Below, one piece after another: positions 45,841-55,571 of a stretch of DNA of 64,000 bases. The notes under the pieces were generated by a model. It was not told the DNA's origin. It did not search any database and was given only the letters and a program-made list of their open reading frames with translations. Location: assembly GCF_030269925.1 (NCBI RefSeq), contig NC_085107.1, positions 16,804,001 to 16,868,000 on the forward strand. The letters are read 5' to 3'. A program made the position numbers and the translations under genes. Source of the stretch: Bombyx mori (taxonomy: Eukaryota > Arthropoda > Insecta > Lepidoptera > Bombycidae). The first letter of the stretch is position 1. Each line of letters starts with the position of its first letter.

Positions 45841-46151
45841 AAAAACTGGGCAAGAGCCATCACATTCAGTCTGACTTTAGTTTCTAACCCTATTTATTAT
45901 ATTTTTATTTTTACGTACAATCATCACTGACGCGACTTCATATTTTCTTATCTTGATTTTCGTTTTTTTTTTCTTAACAAAACCGTTGTATATCTTCCGG
46001 CTTAATCAATAATAGTTATAGGTAGTTAAAATTTTTGTATTCCGCTAGCTGATTAACAAAATACAGGTATTTATTGCACAACCTTTGGATCTAAAATATT
46101 CCTAAACTACTGTTTTATAATTATCACACTACAACGTGACTTAAGTTTTAT
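45841..46151. other. Intergenic or intronic DNA, nothing recognised
   Basis: No gene or repeat recognised. Confidence 0.4.
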
Positions 46152-46415
46152 TTATTTTTTATTTATTACTTAGTTGGGTGGACGAGCTCACAGCCCACCT
46201 GGTGTTAAGTGGTTACTGGAGCCCATAGACACCTACAACGTAAATGCGCCACCCACCTTGAGATATAAGTTCTAAGGTCTCGAATATAGTTACAACCGCT
46301 GCCCCACCCTTCAAACCGAAACGCATTACTGCTTCACAGCAGAAATAAGCAGGGCGGTGGTACCTACCCGCGCGGACTCACAAGAGGTCCTACCACCAGT
46401 ACTTACGCAAATTGT
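46152..46415 (-). mobile_element. Bm1-type SINE, 3' portion
   Basis: Strong minus-strand Bm1 match from the tail to 'ggtcctaccaccagtacttacgcaaatt'; head missing. Confidence 0.92.
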
Positions 46416-48116
46416 TGTCCTTCAATAGGATTTTATCTACATAATAACAAATAATGAGAGCGCCCGCTTCTTGTTCTAATTAAATGAATTCTTCGCGGCA
46501 GAAAGCTACTTCGATTCACACAAGCTACACGCATAGCGGATGAATTAAATCACAGCTCAACAAAAAATTCAACGAAAGATAAAAGAAACACATACTTAGC
46601 AAACGCATATAAATTCGAGTGAAGCAGCAAAACATTTTTATCACGTATTACAAATATACTTTGTAACAGGCAGCTGGGCTTGTACGAGATAAGTTTTTAG
46701 TTGGCTTGTAGAATATTTTTCAGTATAATCACGAAGTCCGAAGTCAGATAAGAGAACGGGTGTATGTTTTATCACACCGTAAGGCGTGCAAGATAAATAT
46801 GCAGTACAGGGAATAAGGTCAAACTCGTACTGCACAACGGGGCACTGTGCTTATTCACTTTTTATAACATTGAGACGAATTCCAGTCTAGATGATTATTG
46901 AAGACAAGATGGTGGTATCTCATGAATGCTCTGTTATATTAGAATAAGCTGTCTTATTAACGACAATTTCAACTACTAACAACTTCATAATTTACTGAAA
47001 AAACTGTTTTTTATCACTAATTTGACCGTTATCTGTATCTACTAATCTTTATATAGATATTTCTTAAAATTTTAAATCGCTTTAGAAAGCTCCGAAAAAA
47101 GATCACGCTGAACCAATTAATCGTGAATTTCGCGTCTTGTGATCATTCGGAATTAAAACGAATAAAAGTACTCTAAAGTATAACACCTAATGCTTTGGAG
47201 TGAACAAACTTATGTAATAATAATACTTGCAGATGTTTGCATGAAACGAAAGTTCGATAGTCAATGTTGCATTGTGATTGTGCTTAATTAATCAATAAGT
47301 TTATGTTGGAATGCGTTTGGAAATTAGAGTACTGTTGTGTGAATATCTATGAGAATCCGGTGACTAATTGATATCAGATACACGGCGAGCTCCTATTTAA
47401 ACCTTAGCCGAAGGAAATCGTACCTAGATGACAAAATAGATAAATTAGTTCATCATACCTACAGTCAGAATATGACAATGATTACATTAAATTACAAAGC
47501 AAAAAAAGAAAAGCTCGTCAAAGCTATCAACCAAATATCACAGAATGTAGGCTGAAAAACAGTGGCGACAGAGGCTACGAGCTGTTTTGTCTTGGTTTAA
47601 AACAGAATATTATTAAAAAAATATAAAAATCTGATAAATAAAATTGTGAATAACAAACATTACCGTCTCTAAAAGTCATAAAAAAATTATTTTGGTATTT
47701 TCAGCCAAGAATATCTACGGTAAAGATTGAAAGAAATGCCTATTCGTATTTTTTTTTGAAAAATCCTGTTATTTTTTCAATTAAAATTTAATAACAATAT
47801 CTTAGAACGTTGAATTTGCAAGAACAAGCTCGAAAATTTCATCACAAAATTTTAACCTGCTTAGATGATTTCCTTTACGATTTTAGTTAAACGAAATCAT
47901 GGCTCTTTTATTACATTTCTCGTTCGTTCATCTCGGAAGATTAATATTCGTAACAAATTTCATCTCAGTTTCACAAATTCATCCGTTACATTGAAAATTT
48001 CATTTCTGTCATTTTCTAATAAAAAACTTTGATTAATGACCTAATGTTTTTGTCAGGGTATTTTATTTTTTTAAATCAAATTATCTTCTTCGTACACAGG
48101 TGTACGATAATTAAAT
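46416..48116. other. Intergenic DNA, nothing recognised
   Basis: The 64-codon frame at 46641-46835 (minus) has no family resemblance. AT-rich, no repeat recognised. Confidence 0.4.
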
Positions 48117-48228
48117 TTTATTGAATTTTAAAGTTTTATAGAAATACGGCCTTACCGCCAACTGCTAATGATCTCACGACTGACTTTTTGAAATGTTGCA
48201 CAAACTGCGGCAAAGCCTGGCGCTAGTA

Positions 48229-49515
48229 CGACGGCTGCACTAAAAGTATCGGGAATGGAATATTTCCACTGTTCCTGTCATATTAAAATCTTTTTAATTG
48301 AAAACTCCTTGGTTTTAAAAATCGAATACCATTTATTTATTTAAAAAAAGATTCTCGGTCTTGTCACGAGGTTTTGTCAAACTTGTTTAGTCATTGAGAA
48401 AATGGAATTGACTCAAGAAAATTCACGAGCGATGATTTATTATGAATTTCGAAGTGGCTTAACACAAAAACAGTGTGTTGACCGGATGATTTCTGCATTT
48501 GGTGATGAAGCCCCATCCAATACCACAATTTATCGCTGGTTTGCTGAGTTTCAACGTAGACGTGTCAAGCTCAGTGATGATCCCAGTCAAGGTCGTCCAA
48601 AAACTGCAGTCACCCAAGAAAACGTAGATGCTGTGCGTAAGCTGATTGAGGAAGATCGACATGTGACATACCGCGAAATTCAGGCAACTTTAGACATTGG
48701 CATGAGTCAAATACAAATAATCTTGCATGAACAATTAGGTGTAAAATAGTTGTTTTCCCGATGGATACCGCATTCGCTCTGTGAAGAGCAAAAAGCGGCT
48801 CGCGTTACTTGGTGCGTCAGAACTCTCGAAAGATTCCACGCAGGATCCTCAAATGCTGTATACAACATTGTATCAAGTGACGAATCCTGGATATACGCGT
48901 ACGAACCCGAAACAAAAAACCAGTCACGAGTTTGGGTATTCGAAAATGAGTTAAAGCCAACAAAAATTGTTCGTTCACGGAGTGTTGCAAAAAAAATGGT
49001 GGCCACGTTTGTCTCCAAAACCGGCCATGTTACGACTATTCCTCTTGAGGGACAAAGAACGGTTAATGCAGAATGGTATGCTAGCATTTGTTTGCCACAG
49101 GTCGTTTCTGAACTCCGTAAAGAGAACTGCAACCGCCGCATCATCCTCCATCACGACAATGCGAGTTCTCACACCGCGCACAGAACAAAAGAGTTTTTAG
49201 AGCAAGAAAACATAGAATTATAAGACCATCCGCCGTACAGCCCCGACCTAAACCCTAATGATTTCTATACTTTCCCTAAAATAAAGAATAAATTGCGTGG
49301 ACAGAGATTTTCATCACCTGAAGAAGCTGTGGACGCCTACAAAACGGCAATTTTGGAGACCCCAACTTCCGAATGGAATGGTTGCTTCAATGATTGGTTC
49401 CATCGTATGGAAAAATGTGTCAAATTTCGCGGAGAATACTTCGAAAAGCAATAAATACATTTTTAAATAGTAATGTTGTGTCACTTCGTTAATTCCCGAA
49501 ACTTTCAGTGCCGCC
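48229..49515 (+). mobile_element. Mariner DNA transposon
   Basis: A 1287-bp element flanked by TA dinucleotides (48227-48228 and 49516-49517). Its ends are imperfect inverted repeats of about 24 bp: left GGCTGCACTAAAAGTATC.. (from 48233) and right, read inward, GGCGGCACTGAAAGTTTC.., both continuing into GGGAAT. It carries one transposase frame. Length, TA target and DD34D transposase put it in the mariner family of the Tc1/mariner superfamily. The comparison with 53216-53479 confirms the insertion point. Confidence 0.93.
48402..49454 (+). pseudogene. Mariner transposase, two premature stops
   Basis: ATG at 48402 (MELTQENSRAMIYYEFRSG) to TAA 49452-49454, 351 codons including the natural stop, with no frameshift. 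Two in-frame stops, TAG at 48747 and TAA at 49221, break it. The N-terminal part has the paired helix-turn-helix region with the usual SDDPSQGRPKTAVT linker-like segment (about residues 65-80); the catalytic triad is complete: Asp at about 160 (SSDESW), about 252 (HHDNASSHTA) and about 287 (YSPDLNPND), with 34 residues between the last two. It catalyses cut-and-paste transposition at TA sites when intact. Both stops are single substitutions, so decay is recent, but no full-length enzyme can be made from this copy. Confidence 0.95.
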
Positions 49516-49595
49516 TATGTATCACGTTCAGTTGATTGCGCGGGTACCGGGCAAATTGAAGGGAGATTTCAAAATATAAACCCTAAAATCGAACA

Positions 49596-50037
49596 TTCCT
49601 ACCAGCGAAATCCGCCCCGATTTCCCATTACGATAAAAATAACAATTATGTTGTGTTGATTAAATTTTACAGTGGACTGTATTTATATTAAAAATGATGA
49701 GTAACTATTAAGCAATAAATTTGAGTTATAACAAAAATTATCACACAAAGACCTACCTTTATGTAATCTTAAGTAATCTCAATCTAAAGAAATCTGACTA
49801 TGTTATAAGACCAACTCTTTTTATTTCGGGACGGGGGCCGAACTTCCTATGAGGTCCGCGCCTACGGAGCACCCGGGGCATATGGGACTTGACGATCTGC
49901 TGATGTTGAGAGTAAACGAATCCCCTGCACTCTTACACTCGACGTCCGATCTACACCTGACATAAGTTGAGTGACTCGCGTTATATTCCGCTGTTAAGAT
50001 GGTACATGTGATTTAATTAGAATTAAATTTCTGATTA
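49596..50037. other. Intergenic DNA with a GC-rich block
   Basis: 49825-49975 ('cgggacgggggccgaacttcctatg.ggtccgcgcctacggagcacc') is GC-rich, and its minus strand ends in an AATAAA-like signal (about 49818). It lies just 3' (minus sense) of the BEL/Pao integrase relic and could be the end of that pol frame or its LTR, but I cannot show this. Confidence 0.4.
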
Positions 50038-50334
50038 CTAAATTTCAGCAGCTGCAGAACCATTTTGGTCGTTGCTGAAATGTGTGGAGGTAATCTTGAC
50101 TTCACCGTTTCTAAAAAAGTAGTGAAAACAGGCGCACAATTCTTTACCTCTCGTTAGGCAAAAGACGCTGCTGATATCGAATACGGGTAAAGTCAATAAT
50201 TCCAGCCCGATCACAAAATGTGCCGGCGTCAGCACTTCGAACTCCATTAGACCACCAAACAGTGGACATAGCGGGCTACAATTGAGAACTGCCTCAACCC
50301 GAGCAAACAGCGTTCTGAACAGCGCTCTTTGAAT
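50038..50334 (-). pseudogene. BEL/Pao integrase C-terminal relic
   Basis: On the minus strand from 50334 the frame reads RALFRTLFARVEAVLNCSPL, then LMEFEVLTPAHFVIGLELL and a segment TRGKELCACFHYFFRNGEV, and stops at 50038-50040. The N.(S/R)PL...-LTPAHF-(L/V)IG...LP and following TRW..L...FW pattern is the well-known tail of BEL/Pao polymerases; Trp residues normally present have become Gly or Phe. RT and RNase H are absent between this and the protease relic at 51.7 kb. Ancient retroelement debris, not functional. Confidence 0.8.
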
Positions 50335-50727
50335 AAAAATGATTTATTGAAAGGATTGTAGGAAAATCCCTTTCAAATATAATACAGTAGTACTTTATTG
50401 TAGACTCATTTAAACTACACATTTAAATTACCACCACTCCGAGGGTTATGGCTCCAACGAATATTGCAACAAGTTCTAATAACGGATTGGGCTATGTTCC
50501 TCGCAGGAGACTACTCCTTGAAAAAGACGCGCAAGTCACTCGCCACGCAAAATGAACTACCTGCTAAGCCCCATCGGGCTCCACCACACCCGTTACACCA
50601 AACCTGCTACGCCTTCGCCGGTACCCGTCCTTACGATATGACGGAATTTCGCGTCCGGGAATATCCCGAAGGACACCGTCTCAGAAAAAAGTACCTAAGG
50701 TTTTTAGTTCTAGGCTTGCAGTTATAG
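50335..50727. other. DNA between integrase relic and nested LTR element
   Basis: Presumably part of the degraded BEL/Pao element. The plus-strand 87-codon frame (50464-50727) has no known domain and runs into the LTR flank, so it is not called as a gene. Confidence 0.4.
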
Positions 50728-50908
50728 TTTGGGGATATATACGACAAAGGAAAGATCTTCCACCGAGCGGGTGATATTGCTCGGTAGACCGACGGTCCGA
50801 ATGTTGTTGTTCGGAACTTGTATATATGCAAGCTTATCTTGAAAATGTCGTAAGCGAGATTCAGGCATGTGTCAATTATCTTGCGTTGTATGATGGCTAC
50901 CCGCCACA
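50728..50908 (-). repeat. 3' LTR of the short element
   Basis: 181 bp, ends in ...CCGCCACA on the + strand. Its central 150 bp are identical to the partner LTR; the left end differs by a short stretch ('ggatatatacgacaaagg'). Confidence 0.9.
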
Positions 50909-50974
50909 TCACTCCCCTCCGAGACTGGAGGTCGTGTCATATTTAGTTATCGTTGTCCGTGCTGAGATTAGCTT

Positions 50975-51110
50975 GCAAGTGCCAGTGCTGCTCGAAGTTT
51001 GCGGTGAGTCGAAACTGAGCTTGAAATGCTGCGTGATTGTCGCCAGTGCTGTTCGAAGTCTGCGGTGAGTCGAGACTGAGCTTGAATGCTGCGCGATGAG
51101 GCAGTGTAGG
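50975..51110. repeat. Imperfect tandem repeat inside the LTR element
   Basis: Two copies of a unit of about 62 bp beginning 'gccagtgctg.tcgaagt.tgcggtgagtcga' and ending 'gctgcg.gat', the second at about 51039-51100. Confidence 0.8.
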
Positions 51111-51306
51111 TGCGTGCCGTAGGGCCAGGAAGCGCGGTGAGTCGGCTGCGATGGTCCTGTTGAGGCTGCGATGCTGGCTTGCTGTGGGACGACTGTCGAT
51201 GACTTGCCTTTATCTGCGAGAATGCGGGGATTGTGGTAGCCGAAGTTCTTGATGCGCTGATGATGAATCAGAAGGTTGCGTGTTCACATCACGTCGGGGT
51301 CACCAG

Positions 51307-51488
51307 TTTGGGGATGCTTAACGACGAAATGAAGATCTTCCACCGAGCGGGTGATATTGCTCGGTAGACCGACGGTCCGAATGTTGTTGTTCGGAACTTG
51401 TATATATGCAAGCTTATCTTGAAAATGTCGTAAGCGAGATTCAGGCATGTGTCAATTATCTTGCGTTGTATGATGGCTACCCGCCACA
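51307..51488 (-). repeat. 5' LTR of the short element
   Basis: 182 bp, near-identical to 50728-50908, directly followed on the minus strand by the primer-binding-type leader and bordered outside by the ATAG target duplication. Confidence 0.9.
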
Positions 51489-51492
51489 ATAG

Positions 51493-52010
51493 GATTGACT
51501 GGACACACAGACTGGAAGTCATTAAGCCAAGAGAGACATAGTTGGTAGATTTCTGGATAATTTTGCAATGATGACTGCATCGGTAGTTGATATGGGACTG
51601 TTACACACGCGGTTTTACAGTACAGGTAGTTAGCTCCAGATTTCTAAAAGGATTGGCACCTAGTCCAATGGAATCTAAATCACACTTTCTTAGCTCTAGT
51701 CCTAGCCTTAATGCACAGTCTTGAGTTATGTAGCCCGTCATGGCACCACTATCAATTATAGTACGCACGGGTTGATAAATGCCTCAACAATCTGCGACGT
51801 GCTTAATTGCGACTTCGAGCATGACTGTGGAAGTTGTAGAACAGGTAAGAGAGACTGAGCTGACATTAGGATGCCCTGGATTGGCACCAGCCCCAGCATC
51901 GATATGAAGTGTGGCGATGGTGCATATTTTTACAAACTGTAAAACGTGCTCTAGATAAACAATTCTATATCGTATGATCATCACGCAAACAGTTTTCACA
52001 TCATCTCAAC
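51493..52010 (-). pseudogene. BEL/Pao gag zinc-knuckle and protease relic
   Basis: On the minus strand, 52000-51959 encodes CENCLRDDHTI and a further Cys (a C-x2-C-x4-H-x4-C knuckle, interrupted by one stop), then a second Cys/His-rich stretch ending HHRHTSY. About 60 codons later comes GIYQPVRTIIDSGAMTGYIT, where I-D-S-G-A (51739-51756) is the aspartic protease active site, followed by LGLELRKCDLDSIGLGANPF. Order and motifs match BEL/Pao gag-pol. Frameshifts and stops occur, and the coding sequence is cut at the ATAG site by the short LTR element. Non-functional. Confidence 0.85.
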
Positions 52011-52486
52011 TGATTTATTTTTTCAAGCCGTTTTTCAGGAGCGAAATCAGTGTTTTCGAAACATCGACATATTGAATGAGGTTTTCTGCAATAATAACAT
52101 TTTTTGTCTTACTAAAAGTTTCATTCGAGTTTTTCTCCATTATGATGATTCTTAGTAGCCACAGTTGCAGCCGAGGTGCACCTACCCTTAACTTAAAATT
52201 ATTAAGCTTTATATCAAAATGACTGGTGTTCCGGTAACATTTGGCGTATCTAGATTTTGCATTGTCTATGCTTTGTTTTGTGACTGGCTTACTCTCAGAC
52301 ATTTCCAGGATACGGACCTGGTGTTCTACAAAAACGATAAGCTAAATCAAGATTACGAAAAGATACATAAACCAAAACAAAACTTAATAAATCTGGTATG
52401 TTTAATGATTTTAATGCTTTAACGCTGTCTTGACACGTTAGTAAAAAGGCATTTAGGCCCTCTGCTGATTCATGAATCTACAGAAT
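52011..52486. other. Probable remainder of BEL/Pao gag, degraded
   Basis: Minus-strand frame 52015-52302 lies just upstream of the zinc knuckles and could be gag remnant, but no motif proves it. Nothing else seen. Confidence 0.4.
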
Positions 52487-52822
52487 TGATTAAAAAATAT
52501 AATTTTAGAATAATGTTATAAAATATGAATAATCAAACAACCAATAATAATATCAAGTACCGTTTTACCAATCAAATTGTAACAAAGAAAAATATAAATG
52601 ATTTCTTTACTTCGAAGACAATAACTCGATTAGGTATTTTAATTCGACAAGATGTGATTAAAAAATATAATTTTAGAATAATGTTATAAAATATGAATAA
52701 TCAAACAACCAATAATAATATCAAGTACCGTTTTACCAATCAAATTGTAACAAAGAAAAATATAAATGATTTCTTTACTTCGAAGACAATAACTCGGTTA
52801 GGTATTTTAATTCGACAAGATT
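52487..52822. repeat. Recent tandem duplication, 168-bp unit x 2
   Basis: 52487-52654 and 52655-52822 are nearly identical; I noted differences only at the start and one A/G change (actcgattagg / actcggttagg). The unit is AT-rich and noncoding. Confidence 0.95.
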
Positions 52823-53215
52823 AAAGATTCTAAGATTTAATTCTACAACAAACATTATCAATCATCAATAAAAAAAGTAAGGTTATTTTATATTTGAAGT
52901 TTAACTTTGTAATGGTGGCAAGTAGACAGATATTATGTAATTCCGCAGTATAAATTTCGCAAAAATTTGAACTTAAGTTTAATATTGCTACGAAAAGAAT
53001 ACTAAATACCTACCTGAGCACCCATTGTGCATTACAAATCATTGCATAAGTAAAGTCCTTTATTGTAAAACACAAAACACAGAAGATATGTTGTTGTTGT
53101 TGTTTGTGGGAACTATTTTTACAATAAATTACATTTTTATTATATTGAATCACTGGTATTTGATTTCATAACGGTTAATATCCGGCAAAATGTTCATGAA
53201 TGTCCGATAGATTAG
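52823..53215. other. Intergenic DNA, nothing recognised
   Basis: AT-rich; no gene or repeat recognised. Confidence 0.4.
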
Positions 53216-53479
53216 TTTTATTGAATTTTAAAATTTTTAAGAAATACGGACTTACCGCCAACTGCTAATGATTTCACGACTGACAATATTCTCAAATATT
53301 AAGTGTGTATTATCTAAGTACTATCTAAGTACTATATTAAGTGTATTATTTAAGGACCGACTTTTTCAAATGTTGCACAAGCTGTGGCAGCGCGTGGTGC
53401 TGGTATTGGTATCATTTGATTGAGCGAATACCGGGCAAGTTAGCGAGAGATTTTAAAATTTAAACCCCAAAATCGAACA
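53216..53479 (+). repeat. Mariner-free relative of the 48.1-49.6 kb repeat
   Basis: Aligns to 48117-48228 plus 49516-49595 without the mariner. At the insertion point it reads 'gtgctggta' followed by 'ttggtatcattt'. It carries its own extra 77 bp (about 53285-53361) that includes a small direct repeat 'tatctaagtac' x 2. Confidence 0.8.
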
Positions 53480-54331
53480 ATAGGTATCCTGCATATAATA
53501 GGTTTTTCTTAAAAACAATATGCAGACTGTGCGCAAATTTTCATCACTTAGGGCTATTTTACGAATGTGTAATGTGGCTATCTGATATATTATTATCACC
53601 TATATCACCACTGTCTTACAAAAGAAATGGGCATAATTAAAATTACTTTTACGTTTTCCCGTTTTTTATCTATGGCAGGTCGTCTGAAAACTTTCAAGTA
53701 TTCGATGTGTTGAAAACAATACAAATGATGGCGATAATAAAAACGCTGAGACATACCGCGACAATTAAGTACAATATATAAATCAATTCAAAATAATAAT
53801 GGTTCCCCGCATAAAAGGTGCAATAGGTTCATATTTCATTCAGAGCATCGTAAGTTAAGAGGCTCGAAAGTTCGAGAAGCGAAATCAAACTATCTTCAGT
53901 AGTACGAAGTTCGAAGAAGAAAATTGAGACTGCGGATAAGTTCCACCGTGTTTCCGCACACAATACGAAACTTGGGCTGCAAGAGGCTAATGTCTAAAAC
54001 TTTGAGGTCCTTCGGATGGGTTTCATGAATCTCCCTACCCTTTATTAGGTCGATTTTACACTTTAGAGGCGTAATTTAGAGTGAAGGTGAAAACGCATGT
54101 CTTAGTTATTTTGTTGCGATAGGAAGTCGAATATACGGTCCGGTTCGTTTCAATTGATTGTTCTTCAAAACTTCTTTGCACCGTATTGCTGAAATACCGT
54201 GTTCATAGTATGCCATTTACCACCTACCTTACCACATGAAATCGAAACCTTGCTTGTATCATATCTATTTACCATATCCGTGTAGATCATATCGATGTTA
54301 AGGACGCAATAAAAAATGCGCTATTTACTAG
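53480..54331. other. Intergenic DNA, nothing recognised
   Basis: No gene or repeat recognised. Confidence 0.4.
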
Positions 54332-54418
54332 CTGGTTGAGCCCTTGTTCGCCCACCTGCCCTGGTAAAACTGGAAAGGCTACCGGGCCACCAGTAACTTC
54401 TCAAAGATAAAAAAAAAC
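54332..54418 (+). mobile_element. Very short jockey LINE 3' end insertion
   Basis: 87 bp identical in plan to the end of the 30 kb jockey copy ('ttcgcccacctgccctggtaaaactggaaagg', 'gccaccagtaac') plus poly(A). TACTAG occurs on both sides (54326-54331 and 54419-54424) as a probable target duplication. Confidence 0.8.
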
Positions 54419-54424
54419 TACTAG

Positions 54425-55189
54425 ACATGTGGAACTAATAAGACCATACAAACACACTCAGGTTCTAGTTAGCTAAGACGTATTTGCACGACGGAGCCAT
54501 AGACAAAGTGATATTAAATAATAAATAGAATTAACTGCATTTTAGACTAGGTAACTATCTACATTTGCAGATCTTAATCAATCCAATACTTTTCAAATAT
54601 CCGTTTAATTGGTTGATGTAATATAATATGACGATCGACGTTGCTTGCTGTAATTCGTTCTCCGATTCACCTAATGTGATAAATACATCGATAGTAGAAA
54701 TACGTTGACGCTTCGATTTAATAGTTTTTCTGTTTTCGTGTATTTCAAAAATCGACTATTCGAGAAGTGGATAATGAAGCATCTTTAAAATAGCAAACAA
54801 AAATAGGCTAACCGGTAAATCATGCATTATCATACCATTGCATCATAGGTGTATTCTAAACACAAACTGAGTTAAGTTCGATGTTGTAAATTGAGTATAC
54901 GAATCAAACATTATTCGTAGCCTTTTGCAAATTTGAGCAAACTCGTAGTCGTTGAGTGGCAGTCTAGGATATAAAATTTTATGTATGCCCCGAATCGTGT
55001 TCTCAATTCTGTGACTGTTTAACAAACTTGTTTATGAGCGACAGAGCGACAATTGAGAAATAAACTTGCCTATTTGACTTTATAGGTAGAATTGAAAATA
55101 TATACATAAAATATATAATAAAATATATATGTATATATCAGCAAAATCTATATACGTAACCCACGTGGGTTCCATAAGGCTTTATTTTT
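54425..55189. other. Intergenic DNA, nothing recognised
   Basis: AT-rich; includes AT simple sequence at 55095-55140. No gene recognised. Confidence 0.4.
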
Positions 55190-55571
55190 AATTTTTATTG
55201 CTTAGATGTGTGGACGAGTGCTCACAGCCCACCTGGTGTTAAGTGGTTACTGGAGCCCATAAACATCTACAACGTAAATGCGCCACCCACCTTGAGATAT
55301 AAGTTCTAAGGTCTCAGTATAGTTACAACGGCTGCCCCGTCCTTCAAACCGAAACGCATTACTGCTTCACGGCAGAAATAGGCGGGGTGGTGGTAACTAC
55401 CCGCACGGACTCACAAGAGGTCCTACCACCAGTAATTACGCAAATTATAATTTTGTGGGTTTGTACGTATTTCATTAGAAAAATTGGTACCCGCCAGCGG
55501 GATGCGAACACCGGTGCATCGCTCAACACGAATGCACCGGACGTCTTATCCTTTAGGCCACGACGACTTAA
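55190..55571 (-). mobile_element. Bm1 SINE with internal deletion
   Basis: Tail at 55190, head near 55571 with the B-box region 'gcatcgctcaacacg' preserved. About 55 bp are missing between 'ttttgtgggtttg' and 'tacgtatttcattag', compared with the full-length copy at 41.3 kb. Confidence 0.93.

Larger units (their letters stand above)
48117..49595 (+). repeat. Unidentified repeat interrupted by a mariner
   Basis: Sequence left (48117-48228) and right (49516-49595) of the mariner together match 53216-53479. Shared words include 'cttaccgccaactgctaatgat', 'tttcacgactgac'/'ctcacgactgac', 'aaatgttgcacaa' on the left and 'taccgggcaa' and 'aaaatcgaaca' on the right. The family is unnamed; no coding capacity. 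Confidence 0.8.
50728..51488 (-). mobile_element. Short non-autonomous LTR element (TRIM-like), nested in BEL/Pao debris
   Basis: Two direct repeats of 181 and 182 bp (50728-50908 and 51307-51488) enclose only 398 bp. On the minus strand the LTRs start TGTGGCGGG; the 5' LTR is followed by a leader containing TGGTGACCCCGACGTGAT, a primer-binding-region sequence familiar from BEL/Pao elements, and the 3' LTR is preceded by a purine tract GGAGGGGAG. ATAG flanks both sides (50724-50727, 51489-51492) as a 4-bp target duplication. No protein domain is encoded; internal DNA is GC-richer and contains an imperfect 60-65 bp tandem repeat. The LTRs differ by only a few changes near one end, so it is relatively young. 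Confidence 0.88.

Noticed and set aside
50464..50727. 87-codon plus-strand frame next to the LTR element
   Set aside because: No recognisable domain, and it lies opposite degraded BEL/Pao sequence.
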